Of a DNA stretch of 64,000 bases, positions 8,647-16,933 are shown piece after piece (the stretch's first letter is position 1; each line of letters starts with the position of its first letter). The DNA is taken from positions 1,462,001-1,526,000 of the forward strand of contig CP119325.1 of assembly GCA_029202525.1 (NCBI GenBank), given 5' to 3'. The stretch is from Candidatus Pseudomonas phytovorans. GTDB taxonomy: Bacteria; Pseudomonadota; Gammaproteobacteria; Pseudomonadales; Pseudomonadaceae. Under the pieces are notes generated by a model, which made no database searches, was not told the DNA's origin, and saw nothing but the letters and a program-made list of their open reading frames with translations. The translations under genes and the position numbers were made by a program.

Positions 8647-9588
8647 GTGCAGATGAACGAACAGGGACGTAATCCGCTGATCGAGGTGGGTCTTGAGCAG
8701 CAGGAGCTGTTTCCGATCCGTGAAGTGTCCCGGCTGACGGGCGTCAACGCTGTGACCCTGCGCGCCTGGGAGCGCCGCTACGGGCTGATTCAGCCAACCC
8801 GAACCGACAGTGGTCACCGTCTGTACTCCCAGGCCGACATTGATGAAATTCGCCGTATCGTCGGCTGGCTGGAGCGCGGTGTGGCGGTGAGCAAGGTGGG
8901 CAGCATCCTCGCTCGCAGCCATGTCCTTGCCGTGCAGGCCAGCGGTGCGACGGACGCCTGGTTGGGCTGGCAGCACCAGACGCGTCAAGCCGTGCAGCGA
9001 TTTGACACGGCTGGCCTGGGCCGCCTGTTCGACGAGGTGTTTGCCGCCTGTACGCTGGACCAGGTGTTCGCCGAGGTGTTCATGCCGGTTTGGCACGATT
9101 TGGCGGCCAGCCAGGGCGGCTATGGGCAGACCAGCGAGTGGCTGTTCCTCGACCAGTTCCTGCGTGGCCGGGTGTTTGCCCGTTTGCAGCTTGCCCACGT
9201 ACCACGTCGCCGCACGGTGCTGCTGGCCGCGTTGCCGGGGCACTGTCACGAACTGGAGTTGCTGGTGACGGGCCTGACCTTGGGCTGCGACGAGGTTGGC
9301 GTGACGCCATTGGCGAGTGGTCAGCCGCTGCAGGAGCTGGCGCTGGTCTGCGAACGTTTGAAACCCGATGCCTTGGTGCTGTTTTCCCACCAGCCACCCA
9401 CGGCGGAACTTACCCGACGATTGGCGCGCCTGGCTGCAGTGCTGGAATGCCCGTTGTTACTGGCCGGCGAAGCGGCGGAAATGGCACAGGACCAACTGGC
9501 AGGCAGCCCGATTGCCTGCCTTGGTGCGCAGGGCAGTGTGATGCGCCAGCGCTTGCGGCAGTTCCTGGCCGGTCAGCTCGATACCTGA
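8647..9588 (+). CDS. MerR-family regulator with B12-binding-like domain (LitR/CarH-like, probably class II)
   Basis: The product is 313 residues from a GTG at 8647 (AGGG six bases upstream); an ATG two codons later is an alternative. The N-terminal MerR winged helix reads FPIREVSRLTGVNAVTLRAW and YGLIQPTRTDSGHRLYS. The C-terminal half resembles the cobalamin-binding part of CarH/LitR photoregulators (WLFLDQFLRGRVFARLQL, then LPGHCHELELLVTGLTLG). The histidine is kept, but the following glycine of the usual H-x-x-G is replaced by Glu, suggesting it may not hold B12. From memory, class II LitR proteins of P. putida that lack B12 work with PpSB1-LOV. A LOV gene lies 0.66 kb away, which fits that role. 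Confidence 0.8.
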   Translation: MQMNEQGRNPLIEVGLEQQELFPIREVSRLTGVNAVTLRAWERRYGLIQPTRTDSGHRLYSQADIDEIRRIVGWLERGVAVSKVGSILARSHVLAVQASGATDAWLGWQHQTRQAVQRFDTAGLGRLFDEVFAACTLDQVFAEVFMPVWHDLAASQGGYGQTSEWLFLDQFLRGRVFARLQLAHVPRRRTVLLAALPGHCHELELLVTGLTLGCDEVGVTPLASGQPLQELALVCERLKPDALVLFSHQPPTAELTRRLARLAAVLECPLLLAGEAAEMAQDQLAGSPIACLGAQGSVMRQRLRQFLAGQLDT

Positions 9589-10190
9589 GTGTGCAGTTCG
9601 GGGTGAGCCCGGCGATGGGCCTGGAGGATGTAGTCGCGCAGGCGGTCGATCTCTTCGACAGGGCTCTGGCCCAGGTCATAGGCCGCCAGGTCCGGGCCGA
9701 TGCGACGGCCCAGTACGCCGTGCAATTCGATAGGGTTGATGTCGCCCGGGGCGAAGCGCAACTCGAAGCGGGTGGGCGCTGCTGGCAAGCCGCGGATCTC
9801 CAGCAGTACACCTTTGAATGAGATATCGCGAACCCACAGGCCGCTTTCCTGATTGTGGCTATCGAGCAGCGGGCTGGGCGTTTCCATCGACAGGCGCCAC
9901 GCGCGCAGCATGGGGCCGTCTTCGTAGATTTCCGGTGAGCCCAGTTGCAGGTGCAGGGCGTGGAACTCGTCTTCCACCAGCTGCAGCGGGAAGCTGATCT
10001 GCTGGTTATTGAACTGGGCCTGCAAGGTCACCTGTTCGTTGGCCACCAGGCGGGTCAGCAAGCTCTGGATGCGACGGTCGCCATTGACCAGCAGGCTCGA
10101 CATGGAGTCGGCCAGGTTCAACTGGGGCGAATGCTGCATGCTCTGGATGAAATCCAGCTCGTCCTGGGTCAGGAGCGCGTCTGCTTGCAT
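9573..10190 (-). CDS. PilZ-domain protein (putative c-di-GMP receptor)
   Basis: The 205-residue cytoplasmic protein has an N-terminal helical part, a YcgR-like region (residues 50-110, QVTLQAQFNNQQISFPLQLV) and a C-terminal PilZ domain (about 110-190) with the recognisable VRDISFKGVLLE strand, where D-x-S-x-x-G is one half of the c-di-GMP pocket. The RxxxR half is hard to place, so nucleotide binding is likely but not certain. The start ATG at 10190 was chosen on domain grounds, with a weak ribosome site. Its 3' end overlaps the convergent MerR gene by 16 bp, and it follows the LOV gene by 59 bp, probably in the same operon. Confidence 0.78.
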   Translation of the reverse strand: MQADALLTQDELDFIQSMQHSPQLNLADSMSSLLVNGDRRIQSLLTRLVANEQVTLQAQFNNQQISFPLQLVEDEFHALHLQLGSPEIYEDGPMLRAWRLSMETPSPLLDSHNQESGLWVRDISFKGVLLEIRGLPAAPTRFELRFAPGDINPIELHGVLGRRIGPDLAAYDLGQSPVEEIDRLRDYILQAHRRAHPELHTQVSS

Positions 10191-10249
10191 GATCGAACTC
10201 GGCGGTGGCGATTTCTTCAACGGAATTGACCGTGCGTGGCGTACTTGGT

Positions 10250-10678
10250 TCAGGCGCGTTCGTCGGTTTTCAGACCAGCGCGCAGTTCTGCCAGCTCCCG
10301 TTCCAGTGCAACCTGGCGGCTGACGTCCTTCTGGATACCGATGAAATAGGTCCGCTGTTCAGCGTCGAGCCTGACCGGGGTGATCGACAGCTCGTTCCAG
10401 AACGCGCTGCCATCCTTGCGGTAGTTGCGCAGCACTTCGCGACAGGGCCGGCCTTCGGCCAGCGCCTTGCGGATACGGGCACGGCCAAGCTGGTCACGGT
10501 CGTCGGCCTGCAGGAAGCGGCAATCCTGGTAGAGGATTTCGTCACGGCTGTAGCCGGTCAGGCGTTCGAAGGCGGCGTTCACGTAGATCAGAATGGTGTC
10601 GTCGCCTTCCTGTTCGGCGACCACGATCCCGTCATTGGACGCATCGACCATCGATTGCAGCAATTGCGCGTTGATCAT
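10250..10678 (-). CDS. Short LOV blue-light photoreceptor (PpSB1-LOV type)
   Basis: The 142-residue protein is a single LOV domain with short flanking helices and no output domain. The flavin-adduct cysteine is Cys53 in LYQDCRFLQADD, followed by the conserved RDQLGRARIRKALAEGRP and NYRKDGSAFWNELSITPV, and the strand YFIGIQKDVS. A C-terminal helix (LERELAELRA) should form the dimer coiled coil. Length and sequence match, from memory, P. putida PpSB1-LOV, a slow-recovering FMN photosensor. The ATG at 10678 gives that exact start. It is divergent from mioC, and PilZ follows on the same strand. Output may pass to the nearby MerR regulator by protein contact (inference). Confidence 0.93.
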   Translation of the reverse strand: MINAQLLQSMVDASNDGIVVAEQEGDDTILIYVNAAFERLTGYSRDEILYQDCRFLQADDRDQLGRARIRKALAEGRPCREVLRNYRKDGSAFWNELSITPVRLDAEQRTYFIGIQKDVSRQVALERELAELRAGLKTDERA

Positions 10679-10794
10679 GTTCGGGCCATTGGGCAAAGAA
10701 AGGCTGAGGGCGGCGACTTTGGTAGAGGCGGCCTTTTGCCACCGCTCGATGCTAGTATCCTACGTTTTCACTCAGTTTCGGAATCCTCTACCCG

Positions 10795-11250
10795 ATGAAA
10801 GTCGCCATTATTTCCGGATCGGTCTATGGCACCGCCGATGAAGTCGCCCGTCACGCCGAGTCGCTGCTCAAGGCAGCAGGCCTGGAGGCCTGGCATGCGG
10901 CGCGTGCCACCTTGCAGGATCTTGAAGGTTTTGCCCCTGACGCCTTGCTGGCCGTGACCTCGACCACCGGCATGGGCGAGCTGCCGGACAACTTCATGCC
11001 CTTGTACAGCAGCATCCGTGACACCCTGCCTGCGGCCTGGCGTGGCTTGCCGGGTGCGGTGATTGCGCTGGGTGATTCCAGTTATGGCGACACCTATTGC
11101 GGTGGTGGCGAGCAGTTGCGTGAGCTATTTGCTGAGCTGGGCGTGCGGGAAGTGCAGCCAATGCTGCGCCTGGATGCCAGCGAGACAGTGACCCCAGAGG
11201 CGGATGCCGAGCCTTGGCTGGCTGAGTTGGCAGCAGCTTTGAAAGCCTGA
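10795..11250 (+). CDS. mioC: Flavodoxin MioC
   Basis: The 151-residue flavodoxin has the FMN phosphate loop SGSVYGTADEVARHAE at residues 6-21 and the isoalloxazine-binding stretch TSTTGMGELPDN near 56-67. MioC-type flavodoxins donate electrons in the cytoplasm, classically for biotin synthase. Length matches the family (about 147-150). It is transcribed away from the LOV gene with 116 bp between the starts, which would allow shared control, though no operator was recognised. A REP pair follows. Confidence 0.88.
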   Translation: MKVAIISGSVYGTADEVARHAESLLKAAGLEAWHAARATLQDLEGFAPDALLAVTSTTGMGELPDNFMPLYSSIRDTLPAAWRGLPGAVIALGDSSYGDTYCGGGEQLRELFAELGVREVQPMLRLDASETVTPEADAEPWLAELAAALKA

Positions 11251-11268
11251 CCCATTTACTCAGCCTGA

Positions 11269-11374
11269 CACGGCCTCTTCGCGGGTAAACCCGCTCCCAC
11301 AAGGTGGCCGCGCAGCCCACAAGGTTTGCGCGGCCCCTGTGGGCGCGGGTTTACCCGCAAAGAGGCCCGCACGG
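11269..11374. repeat. REP inverted pair
   Basis: Inverted copies at about 11269-11303 (cacggcctcttcgcgggtaa) and 11334-11374 (ggtttacccgcaaagaggc) flank a short GC-rich spacer. They lie in the 336-bp gap between mioC and the downstream hydrolase. The rest of that gap holds a small hairpin, a 14-bp dyad (11506-11519, gcacat-gt-atgtgc) and a short leader reading frame. Confidence 0.88.
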
Positions 11375-11379
11375 ACAAT

Positions 11380-11402
11380 GCATGCCTCGCTGTCAGGCAT
11401 GC
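11380..11402. terminator. Small stem-loop after the REP pair
   Basis: Arms gcatgcct and aggcatgc (8 bp, exact) enclose a 7-base loop. No T-run follows, so this is a possible mRNA end structure for mioC rather than a clear intrinsic terminator. Confidence 0.35.
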
Positions 11403-11533
11403 TGCTCTGACCGTTCGTGCCACTGACTCGCACAGTCATCAAGCTGGCTGGCAACGCAAGTTTCAGGCCTTGGGCGGCTGGCTAGACTCTGCCTCGACAT
11501 AGAGAGCACATGTATGTGCCGAGGTGACATGCA

Positions 11534-11587
11534 ATGACCGCAGCCTTGCCCTATCCCGTCCCCCTCACTTCACCGGGTTACTTCTGA
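11534..11587 (+). CDS. Putative 17-residue leader peptide upstream of the hydrolase
   Basis: A short frame begins at ATG 11534, eight bases after AGGTG, and encodes MTAALPYPVPLTSPGYF. Its TGA shares a base with the ATG of the downstream hydrolase (TGATG at 11585-11589), the usual mark of translational re-initiation. The hydrolase itself has no convincing ribosome site, so the leader may supply its translation. The peptide is rich in proline (P6, P8, P10, P14), which could slow ribosomes. It is too short to be certain. Confidence 0.4.
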   Translation: MTAALPYPVPLTSPGYF

Positions 11588-12492
11588 TGCCTATGGCCGA
11601 AATTCCATTGTGCGTCTGGCGTACCCGGGGACAAAGTTTCACTTTCCGGGGCCAGAGCATCCGCTACTGGACCGCAGGGCAAGGAGAGCCCCTGCTTCTG
11701 TTACACGGTTTCCCCACTGCCAGCTGGGACTGGCACTACCTGTGGGGGCCTTTGACCCAACGCTTCCGGGTGATCGCGTGCGACATGCTTGGCTTTGGCG
11801 ATTCGGCCAAACCGGTCGACCATGCCTACAGCCTGATGGAGCAGGCCGACTTGCAACAGGCCCTGCTTACCCACCTGCAGGTCGACCAGCCGGTGCACCT
11901 GTTGGCTCACGACTACGGCGGCAGCGTCGCCCAGGAGTTGCTGGCGCGGCACCATGAACGGCGTGTCGAGGTGGCCAGCTGCGTATTCCTCAACAGCGGG
12001 CTGTTCGCCGAAAGCTGCCGCATGCTGCTGATCCAGAAGCTGCTGCTCAGCCGATTCGGCTGGCTGGTCGGGCGCTCGTTCGGGCGTGACGACCTGGTGC
12101 GCAACGTGACCCAGGTGTACGGCCCTTGCACGCACCCCAGCGAGAGTGCCCTGGATGATTTCTGGAGCCTGATCGTCGCCAACCGAGGCACGCGGATCCT
12201 GCACAAGCTGGTGAGCTACATGCCCGAGCGCAGCGTGCACCGTGAACGCTGGGTCGGGGCGATGCAGCGCAAAGGTGTACCACTGCGTTTTATCAATGGT
12301 GTCGTCGACCCGCTTTCCGGTGCGCATATGCTAGAGCGTTACCGGCAACTGGTGCCTGAACCGGACACCGTGCAGTTGCAAGGCATTGGCCACTATCCGC
12401 ACACCGAAGCGCCAGTGCAGGTGCTGCGTCACTACCTGGCCTTTCGTGAGCAGCCTCTGAGCTTTTACCCGCAGAAAGTGGCGTGGTCCTGA
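11587..12492 (+). CDS. Alpha/beta hydrolase with Asp nucleophile (epoxide hydrolase / haloalkane dehalogenase type)
   Basis: The 301-residue cytoplasmic protein has the oxyanion motif LHGFPTASWDW (residues 39-49), DMLGFGDSAKP, and the nucleophile elbow LAHDYGGS with Asp109 in place of Ser. This is the layout of epoxide hydrolases and haloalkane dehalogenases. A cap domain spans about 150-220, and the late GIGHYPHTEAP supplies the catalytic His. The ATG at 11587 overlaps the stop of a short leader frame. A longer GTG-start version would add 21 residues without family character. Substrate unknown. Two oppositely oriented terminator-like hairpins follow. Confidence 0.82.
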   Translation: MPMAEIPLCVWRTRGQSFTFRGQSIRYWTAGQGEPLLLLHGFPTASWDWHYLWGPLTQRFRVIACDMLGFGDSAKPVDHAYSLMEQADLQQALLTHLQVDQPVHLLAHDYGGSVAQELLARHHERRVEVASCVFLNSGLFAESCRMLLIQKLLLSRFGWLVGRSFGRDDLVRNVTQVYGPCTHPSESALDDFWSLIVANRGTRILHKLVSYMPERSVHRERWVGAMQRKGVPLRFINGVVDPLSGAHMLERYRQLVPEPDTVQLQGIGHYPHTEAPVQVLRHYLAFREQPLSFYPQKVAWS

Positions 12493-12500
12493 CACCGGTA

Positions 12501-12517
12501 AAGCCGAACGGCTTTTT
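12501..12517 (+). terminator. Short rho-independent terminator of the hydrolase
   Basis: Stem aagcc-gaac-ggctt followed by a T-run (ttttt in total), 8 bases after the hydrolase stop. Confidence 0.55.
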
Positions 12518-12523
12518 CAGGGC

Positions 12524-12554
12524 AAAAAAAAGGCCGCTGCAAGCCGCAGCGGCC
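12524..12554 (-). terminator. Rho-independent terminator for hmgR transcription
   Basis: The stem ggccgctgc / gcagcggcc (12532-12540 and 12546-12554) has a 5-base loop and, read on the minus strand, is followed by eight T (12524-12531). It would stop transcripts coming from hmgR, whose stop codon is about 180 bp upstream. No gene was recognised in that 180-bp stretch. Confidence 0.8.
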
Positions 12555-12733
12555 AATCGAGACGTCAGATCAAGGAGCTTCAAAATCCACGTCGGTGAAC
12601 CTCGCAGGCCTGAAAGGCGGGGGGAGTGCCCTTCGTGCCGGCCAGTGAGTAAAGAATAAGCGCTTGATCCCGTGGGAAAAATAGCGGCTTATGACATTCA
12701 CCTTTACGTATCGGGCAATAGTGCCGCAGGCGT

Positions 12734-13522
12734 TCAGGCAGCAGGCGAATAGCCCATGCGCCAGCTGGTTTCCCGCGCTGACGCCAGCAGCCGTTGCGCC
12801 GCCGGGCCATGCTCGTCGGCATGGAAGATCGACGTCGGCCCGACCACGGTCATGACCGCAGCGATCTGCCCCATGGCGTTGAACACCGGCGCCGACAGCG
12901 CATCCACCCCCGGCATCAGCAGCCCGTGCACATGGTGCAGGCCACGGTCGCGAATGCCCGCCAGCACCGCCTGGTAGTCGTCGGCGCTCTGCTGCAGGGC
13001 AGCCAGTTCCCGGTCGCGCAATTCCAGGGTTTCGCGCTCGGGCAGGTAGGCAGCAAACACCAGGCCGGTGGACGAGGTGAGCAGCGGTAGCACCGAGCCC
13101 ATCTGCGTGACCACGGTAACTGCACGCACCGCCGGTTCAATGCTGACCACAGTTGCGCCCTGGTTGCCCCACACCGCAATGAAGCAGCTTTCGTTCAGTT
13201 CGTCGCGCAGTTGCGACAGCGGCAGTGCGGCAATCTTCAGCACGTCGATGCTGCCCAGCGCCGCCAGCCCCACCCGCAATGCCTCCCGGCCCAGGCCGTA
13301 ATGGTTGGTGGCCGCATCCTGCTCGGCGAAGCCGCTGGCAATCAGCGCCTGCAGGTAGCGGTGCACCTTGCTCGCCGGCATACCCACATGTTCTGACAGG
13401 CGTGACAGCGAAGTGGACGGGGAGAGCTCGGCAAGGGCTTTGAGGATGTCTGTGCCAACCTCCGCCGAGCGGACTTTCTGCTTGCCATTGTCGGTGGAGG
13501 AGCTGGCTTTGGTCATGGACAT
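12734..13522 (-). CDS. hmgR: IclR-family repressor of homogentisate catabolism
   Basis: The 262-residue protein has an IclR winged helix (residues 20-80, SAEVGTDILKALAELSPSTS then VGMPASKVHRYLQALIASGF) and a C-terminal GAF-like effector domain. HmgR of P. putida is an IclR protein that represses hmgABC until homogentisate is present. Divergent position to hmgA, 168 bp away, makes this assignment strong. The intervening DNA has a perfect 17-bp dyad that fits an IclR operator. The start is MSMTKA or two residues later. A terminator lies about 180 bp beyond its stop. Confidence 0.9.
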   Translation of the reverse strand: MSMTKASSSTDNGKQKVRSAEVGTDILKALAELSPSTSLSRLSEHVGMPASKVHRYLQALIASGFAEQDAATNHYGLGREALRVGLAALGSIDVLKIAALPLSQLRDELNESCFIAVWGNQGATVVSIEPAVRAVTVVTQMGSVLPLLTSSTGLVFAAYLPERETLELRDRELAALQQSADDYQAVLAGIRDRGLHHVHGLLMPGVDALSAPVFNAMGQIAAVMTVVGPTSIFHADEHGPAAQRLLASARETSWRMGYSPAA

Positions 13523-13578
13523 CGGCTTCCGGATTCTTCAAGTCGCGCCTTTATAGCTTGACGCCATGCCCGTAGCAA

Positions 13579-13604
13579 ATTACGTTATTCGTAATCTGAT
13601 TACG
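13579..13604. promoter_or_regulatory. HmgR operator candidate
   Basis: ATTACG-TTATT-CGTAAT (13579-13595) is an exact dyad with 6-base arms, and a third ATTACG half-site follows at 13599-13604. It lies between the divergent hmgR and hmgA starts, 95 bp before hmgA. As I recall, the published P. putida HmgR operator is a 17-bp palindrome of this kind. Confidence 0.75.
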
Positions 13605-13690
13605 ATAAAAACAACGCAGACGTGCTGCCACCCCTCATCGGGCCAGCAGCCAACTGCCCGTAACGGCTCGGCCAGAGCCCGGAGGCATCG

Positions 13691-14992
13691 ATGAATCGCG
13701 ACACATCACCCGACCTTCACTACCTCAGCGGCTTCGGCAACGAGTTTGCCAGCGAAGCGCTGCCAGGGGCTTTGCCGGTCGGGCAGAATTCGCCGCAGAA
13801 GGCGCCCTACGGGCTGTATGCCGAGTTGCTCTCGGGCACGGCGTTCACCATGGCCCGCAGCGAGCTGCGCCGTACCTGGCTGTACCGTATCCGCCCGTCC
13901 GCATTGCACCCGCGCTTCGAGCGCTTGGCACGCCAGCCGCTGACCGGGCCGCTGGGGGCCATCAACCCCAATCGCCTGCGCTGGAGCCCCCAGCCGATGC
14001 CTGCCGAACCGACCGATTTCGTCGAAGGCTGGCTGCCCATGGTGGCCAACGCCGCGGCGCAGAAACCGGCCGGCGTGAGCATCTACATCTACCGCGCCAA
14101 CCGTTCCATGGAGCGGGTGTTCTTCAACGCCGATGGTGAACTGCTGCTGGTGCCGGAACAGGGCCGCCTGCGCATCGCCACCGAACTGGGTGTGATGGAG
14201 GTCGAGCCCCTGGAAATCGCGGTGATTCCGCGTGGCATGAAGTTCCGCGTCGAACTGCTGGACGGCCAGGCCCGTGGCTATATCGCCGAAAACCACGGTG
14301 CACCGCTGCGCATTCCGGAACTGGGCCCGATCGGCAGCAACGGCCTGGCCAACCCGCGCGACTTCCTCACCCCGGTGGCGCACTACGAAGAGGCCGCAGG
14401 GCCGGTGCAACTGGTGCAGAAGTTCCTCGGTGAGCACTGGGCCTGCGAGTTGCAGCATTCGCCGCTGGATGTGGTGGCCTGGCACGGCAGCAACGTGCCG
14501 TACAAATACGACCTGCGCCGTTTCAACACCATCGGTACGGTCAGCTTCGACCACCCGGACCCGTCGATCTTCACCGTGCTGACTTCGCCGACCAGCGTGC
14601 ATGGCCTGGCCAACATGGACTTTGTGATCTTCCCGCCTCGCTGGATGGTGGCCGAGAACACCTTCCGTCCGCCATGGTTCCACCGCAACCTGATGAACGA
14701 GTTCATGGGCTTGATCAGCGGTGCCTACGATGCCAAGGCCGAGGGTTTCCTGCCCGGTGGTGCCTCGCTACACGGCGTGATGAGCGCCCATGGCCCCGAC
14801 GCCGAAACCTGCGAAAAAGCCATTGCCGCCGACCTGGCGCCGCACAAGATCGACAACACCATGGCCTTCATGTTCGAGACCAGCCAAGTGCTGCGCCCGA
14901 GCCTGCAAGCCCTTGAATGCCCGCAGTTGCAGGCCGACTACGACAGTTGCTGGGCCACCTTGCCGAGCACCTTCAACCCGAACCGGAGATAA
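13691..14992 (+). CDS. hmgA: Homogentisate 1,2-dioxygenase
   Basis: The 433-residue cytoplasmic iron enzyme opens the ring of homogentisate to give maleylacetoacetate, the central step of tyrosine and phenylalanine breakdown. Family landmarks are LHYLSGFGNEFASEALPGALP near the N-terminus, FPPRWMVAENTFRPPWFHRN (the iron-binding His and Glu region, about residues 318-337), NEFMGLISGAYDAK and the late SAHGPDAETCEKA. Length is that of the family (430-445). The start has GGAGG at good spacing. hmgB begins 3 bp after the stop, so hmgABC is one operon, controlled by the divergent hmgR. Loss of this gene in Pseudomonas gives brown pigment. Confidence 0.97.
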   Translation: MNRDTSPDLHYLSGFGNEFASEALPGALPVGQNSPQKAPYGLYAELLSGTAFTMARSELRRTWLYRIRPSALHPRFERLARQPLTGPLGAINPNRLRWSPQPMPAEPTDFVEGWLPMVANAAAQKPAGVSIYIYRANRSMERVFFNADGELLLVPEQGRLRIATELGVMEVEPLEIAVIPRGMKFRVELLDGQARGYIAENHGAPLRIPELGPIGSNGLANPRDFLTPVAHYEEAAGPVQLVQKFLGEHWACELQHSPLDVVAWHGSNVPYKYDLRRFNTIGTVSFDHPDPSIFTVLTSPTSVHGLANMDFVIFPPRWMVAENTFRPPWFHRNLMNEFMGLISGAYDAKAEGFLPGGASLHGVMSAHGPDAETCEKAIAADLAPHKIDNTMAFMFETSQVLRPSLQALECPQLQADYDSCWATLPSTFNPNRR

Positions 14993-14995
14993 CCC

Positions 14996-16288
14996 ATGAA
15001 TCACACTGCCAATGCCCGTAGCTGGGTCGAGCACGCCAACGGGCACAGCGACTTCCCGCTGCAGAACCTGCCATTGGGTATCTTCAGCCGGCCGGGTGAA
15101 GCCAGGCGCTGTGGCGTGGCCATCGGTGACGCGATCCTTGATCTGGAGGCGGTACTGGCCGCCGGCTTGTTCGACGGGGCCGCCAAGTCTGCCGTCGAAG
15201 CCACCCGTGGCGGGGCGCTGAACGCATTCTTCGCATTGGGCCGCAGTGCCCGTGTGGCGCTTCGCGAGCGCTTGCAGGTGCTGCTGGGCGAGCACAGCGA
15301 ACACCAGTCTGCCTTGAACGCTGCCCTGTACCCTGCCAGCGCCTGCCAGCTGCATGTGCCAGCGCAGATCGGTGACTACACCGACTTCTACGTGGGTATC
15401 GAGCACGCCAAGAACGTGGGCAAGCTGTTCCGCCCCGATAACCCGCTGCTGCCCAACTACAAGTACGTGCCCATCGGTTATCACGGCCGCGCGTCGACCA
15501 TCCGCCCGTCCGGCACCGATGTGCGCCGGCCCAAGGGCCAGACCTTGCCGGCCGGGCACACTGAGCCGAGCTTCGGCCCGTGCGCGCGGCTCGACTACGA
15601 ATTGGAACTGGGCGTCTGGGTTGGTCAGGGCAATGACATGGGCCAAGCGATCCCGATTGGCGATGCTGCCGAGCACGTAGCCGGCCTGTGCCTGCTCAAC
15701 GACTGGTCGGCGCGTGATATCCAGGCTTGGGAATACCAGCCATTGGGGCCGTTCCTGTCGAAAAGCTTCATCACCACGGTCTCGCCATGGGTGGTCACTG
15801 CCGAAGCCTTGGAGCCCTTCCGCTGCGCCCAGCCGGCACGCCCGGAAGGCGACCCGCAGCCACTGTCTTACCTGCTGGACAAGCGCGACCAGGCCGCCGG
15901 TGCATTCGACATCGAGCTTGAAGTGCTGCTGCTGACCGAGCGCATGCGCGAGCAGGGCGCTGCCCCGCACCGCCTGACCTTGAGCAACAGCCGCAGCATG
16001 TACTGGACCGTCGCGCAACTGGTGGCCCACCACAGTGTCAATGGCTGCCAGCTGCAGCCGGGTGACCTGTTCGGTACGGGCACGCTGTCGGGCGCTACGC
16101 CGGGTTCGTACGGCAGCCTGCTGGAGATCACCGAAGGCGGCAAAGTGCCGGTTGAGCTGGCCAGTGGCGAGGTGCGCAAGTTCCTCGAAGACGGCGACGA
16201 GGTCATCCTGCGTGCCCGCTGCACGCGTGACGGCGTGGCCAGCATCGGCTTCGGCGAATGCCGTGGCACGGTCATCGCGGCGAACTGA
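14996..16288 (+). CDS. hmgB: Fumarylacetoacetase
   Basis: The 430-residue enzyme hydrolyses fumarylacetoacetate to fumarate and acetoacetate. The N-terminal domain includes NLPLGIFSRPGEARRCGVAI; the C-terminal FAH domain includes DYTDFYVGIEHAKNVGKLFR, the YHGRASTIRPSGTDVRRPKG substrate loop, metal-binding ELELGVWVG, and LLNDWSARDIQAWEYQPLGP. Length matches eukaryotic and bacterial FAH (about 420-435). It follows hmgA by 3 bp and precedes the isomerase by 12 bp. Gene order dioxygenase-hydrolase-isomerase is that of P. putida hmgABC. Confidence 0.96.
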   Translation: MNHTANARSWVEHANGHSDFPLQNLPLGIFSRPGEARRCGVAIGDAILDLEAVLAAGLFDGAAKSAVEATRGGALNAFFALGRSARVALRERLQVLLGEHSEHQSALNAALYPASACQLHVPAQIGDYTDFYVGIEHAKNVGKLFRPDNPLLPNYKYVPIGYHGRASTIRPSGTDVRRPKGQTLPAGHTEPSFGPCARLDYELELGVWVGQGNDMGQAIPIGDAAEHVAGLCLLNDWSARDIQAWEYQPLGPFLSKSFITTVSPWVVTAEALEPFRCAQPARPEGDPQPLSYLLDKRDQAAGAFDIELEVLLLTERMREQGAAPHRLTLSNSRSMYWTVAQLVAHHSVNGCQLQPGDLFGTGTLSGATPGSYGSLLEITEGGKVPVELASGEVRKFLEDGDEVILRARCTRDGVASIGFGECRGTVIAAN

Positions 16289-16300
16289 GGAGGCACGGGC

Positions 16301-16933
16301 ATGGAGCTGTACACCTATTACCGTTCCACCTCGTCCTACCGGGTGCGCATTGCCTTGGCACTGAAGGGGCTGACCTACCAGTCCCTGCCGGTCAACTTGC
16401 TGCAGGGTGAGCAGCGCGGTCCCGGCTATGTCGCCGTCAACCCGCAGGGCCGCGTACCGGCCTTGCGCACCGACGGCGGCGAAGTGCTGGTCCAGTCGCC
16501 CGCGATCATCGAATACCTGGAAGAGGTTTATCCACAGCCTGCACTGCTGCCGGCTGCGGCCGAAGCACGTGCCAGGGTCCGAGGCGTGGCGGCCATCATC
16601 GGCTGCGACATTCATCCGCTGCACAACGTCAGCGTACTCAACCGGCTGCGCCAGGCCGGCCAGGACGAGGGCCAGGTCAACCAGTGGATCGGCCACTGGA
16701 TCAGCCAGGGGTTGGCGGCGGTGGAGCAACTGATTGGTGATGAGGGCTTTTGTTTCGGTGACCAACCGGGGCTGGCGGATGTGTACCTGATCCCGCAGCT
16801 GTATGCCGCCGAACGCTTCAACATCGACCTCGACAGCTTCCCGCGTATCCTGCGGGTTGCGGCACTGGCGGCCGGGCACCCGGCATTTGCCAAGGCTCAC
16901 CCTGCCCAGCAGCCCGACAGCCCGGCTCAGTGA
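16301..16933 (+). CDS. hmgC: Maleylacetoacetate isomerase (zeta-class glutathione transferase)
   Basis: The 210-residue protein isomerises maleylacetoacetate to fumarylacetoacetate using glutathione. The zeta-class active-site motif YYRSTSSYRVRIALALKG at residues 5-22 is intact, with the SSxxxRVRIAL serine and cysteine-position region, and the glutathione-site VQSPAIIEYLEE follows near 63-74. Length is typical. AGGAGG precedes the start. The last 7 bp overlap the convergent SirB1-like gene. Third gene of the operon. Confidence 0.95.
   Translation: MELYTYYRSTSSYRVRIALALKGLTYQSLPVNLLQGEQRGPGYVAVNPQGRVPALRTDGGEVLVQSPAIIEYLEEVYPQPALLPAAAEARARVRGVAAIIGCDIHPLHNVSVLNRLRQAGQDEGQVNQWIGHWISQGLAAVEQLIGDEGFCFGDQPGLADVYLIPQLYAAERFNIDLDSFPRILRVAALAAGHPAFAKAHPAQQPDSPAQ

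Noticed and set aside
14768..16900. 710-codon open frame on the minus strand under hmgA-hmgC
   Set aside because: It is antisense to three well-supported genes, has His/Gln/Arg-rich shadow composition, no ribosome site and no domain. High G+C makes such open antisense frames common.
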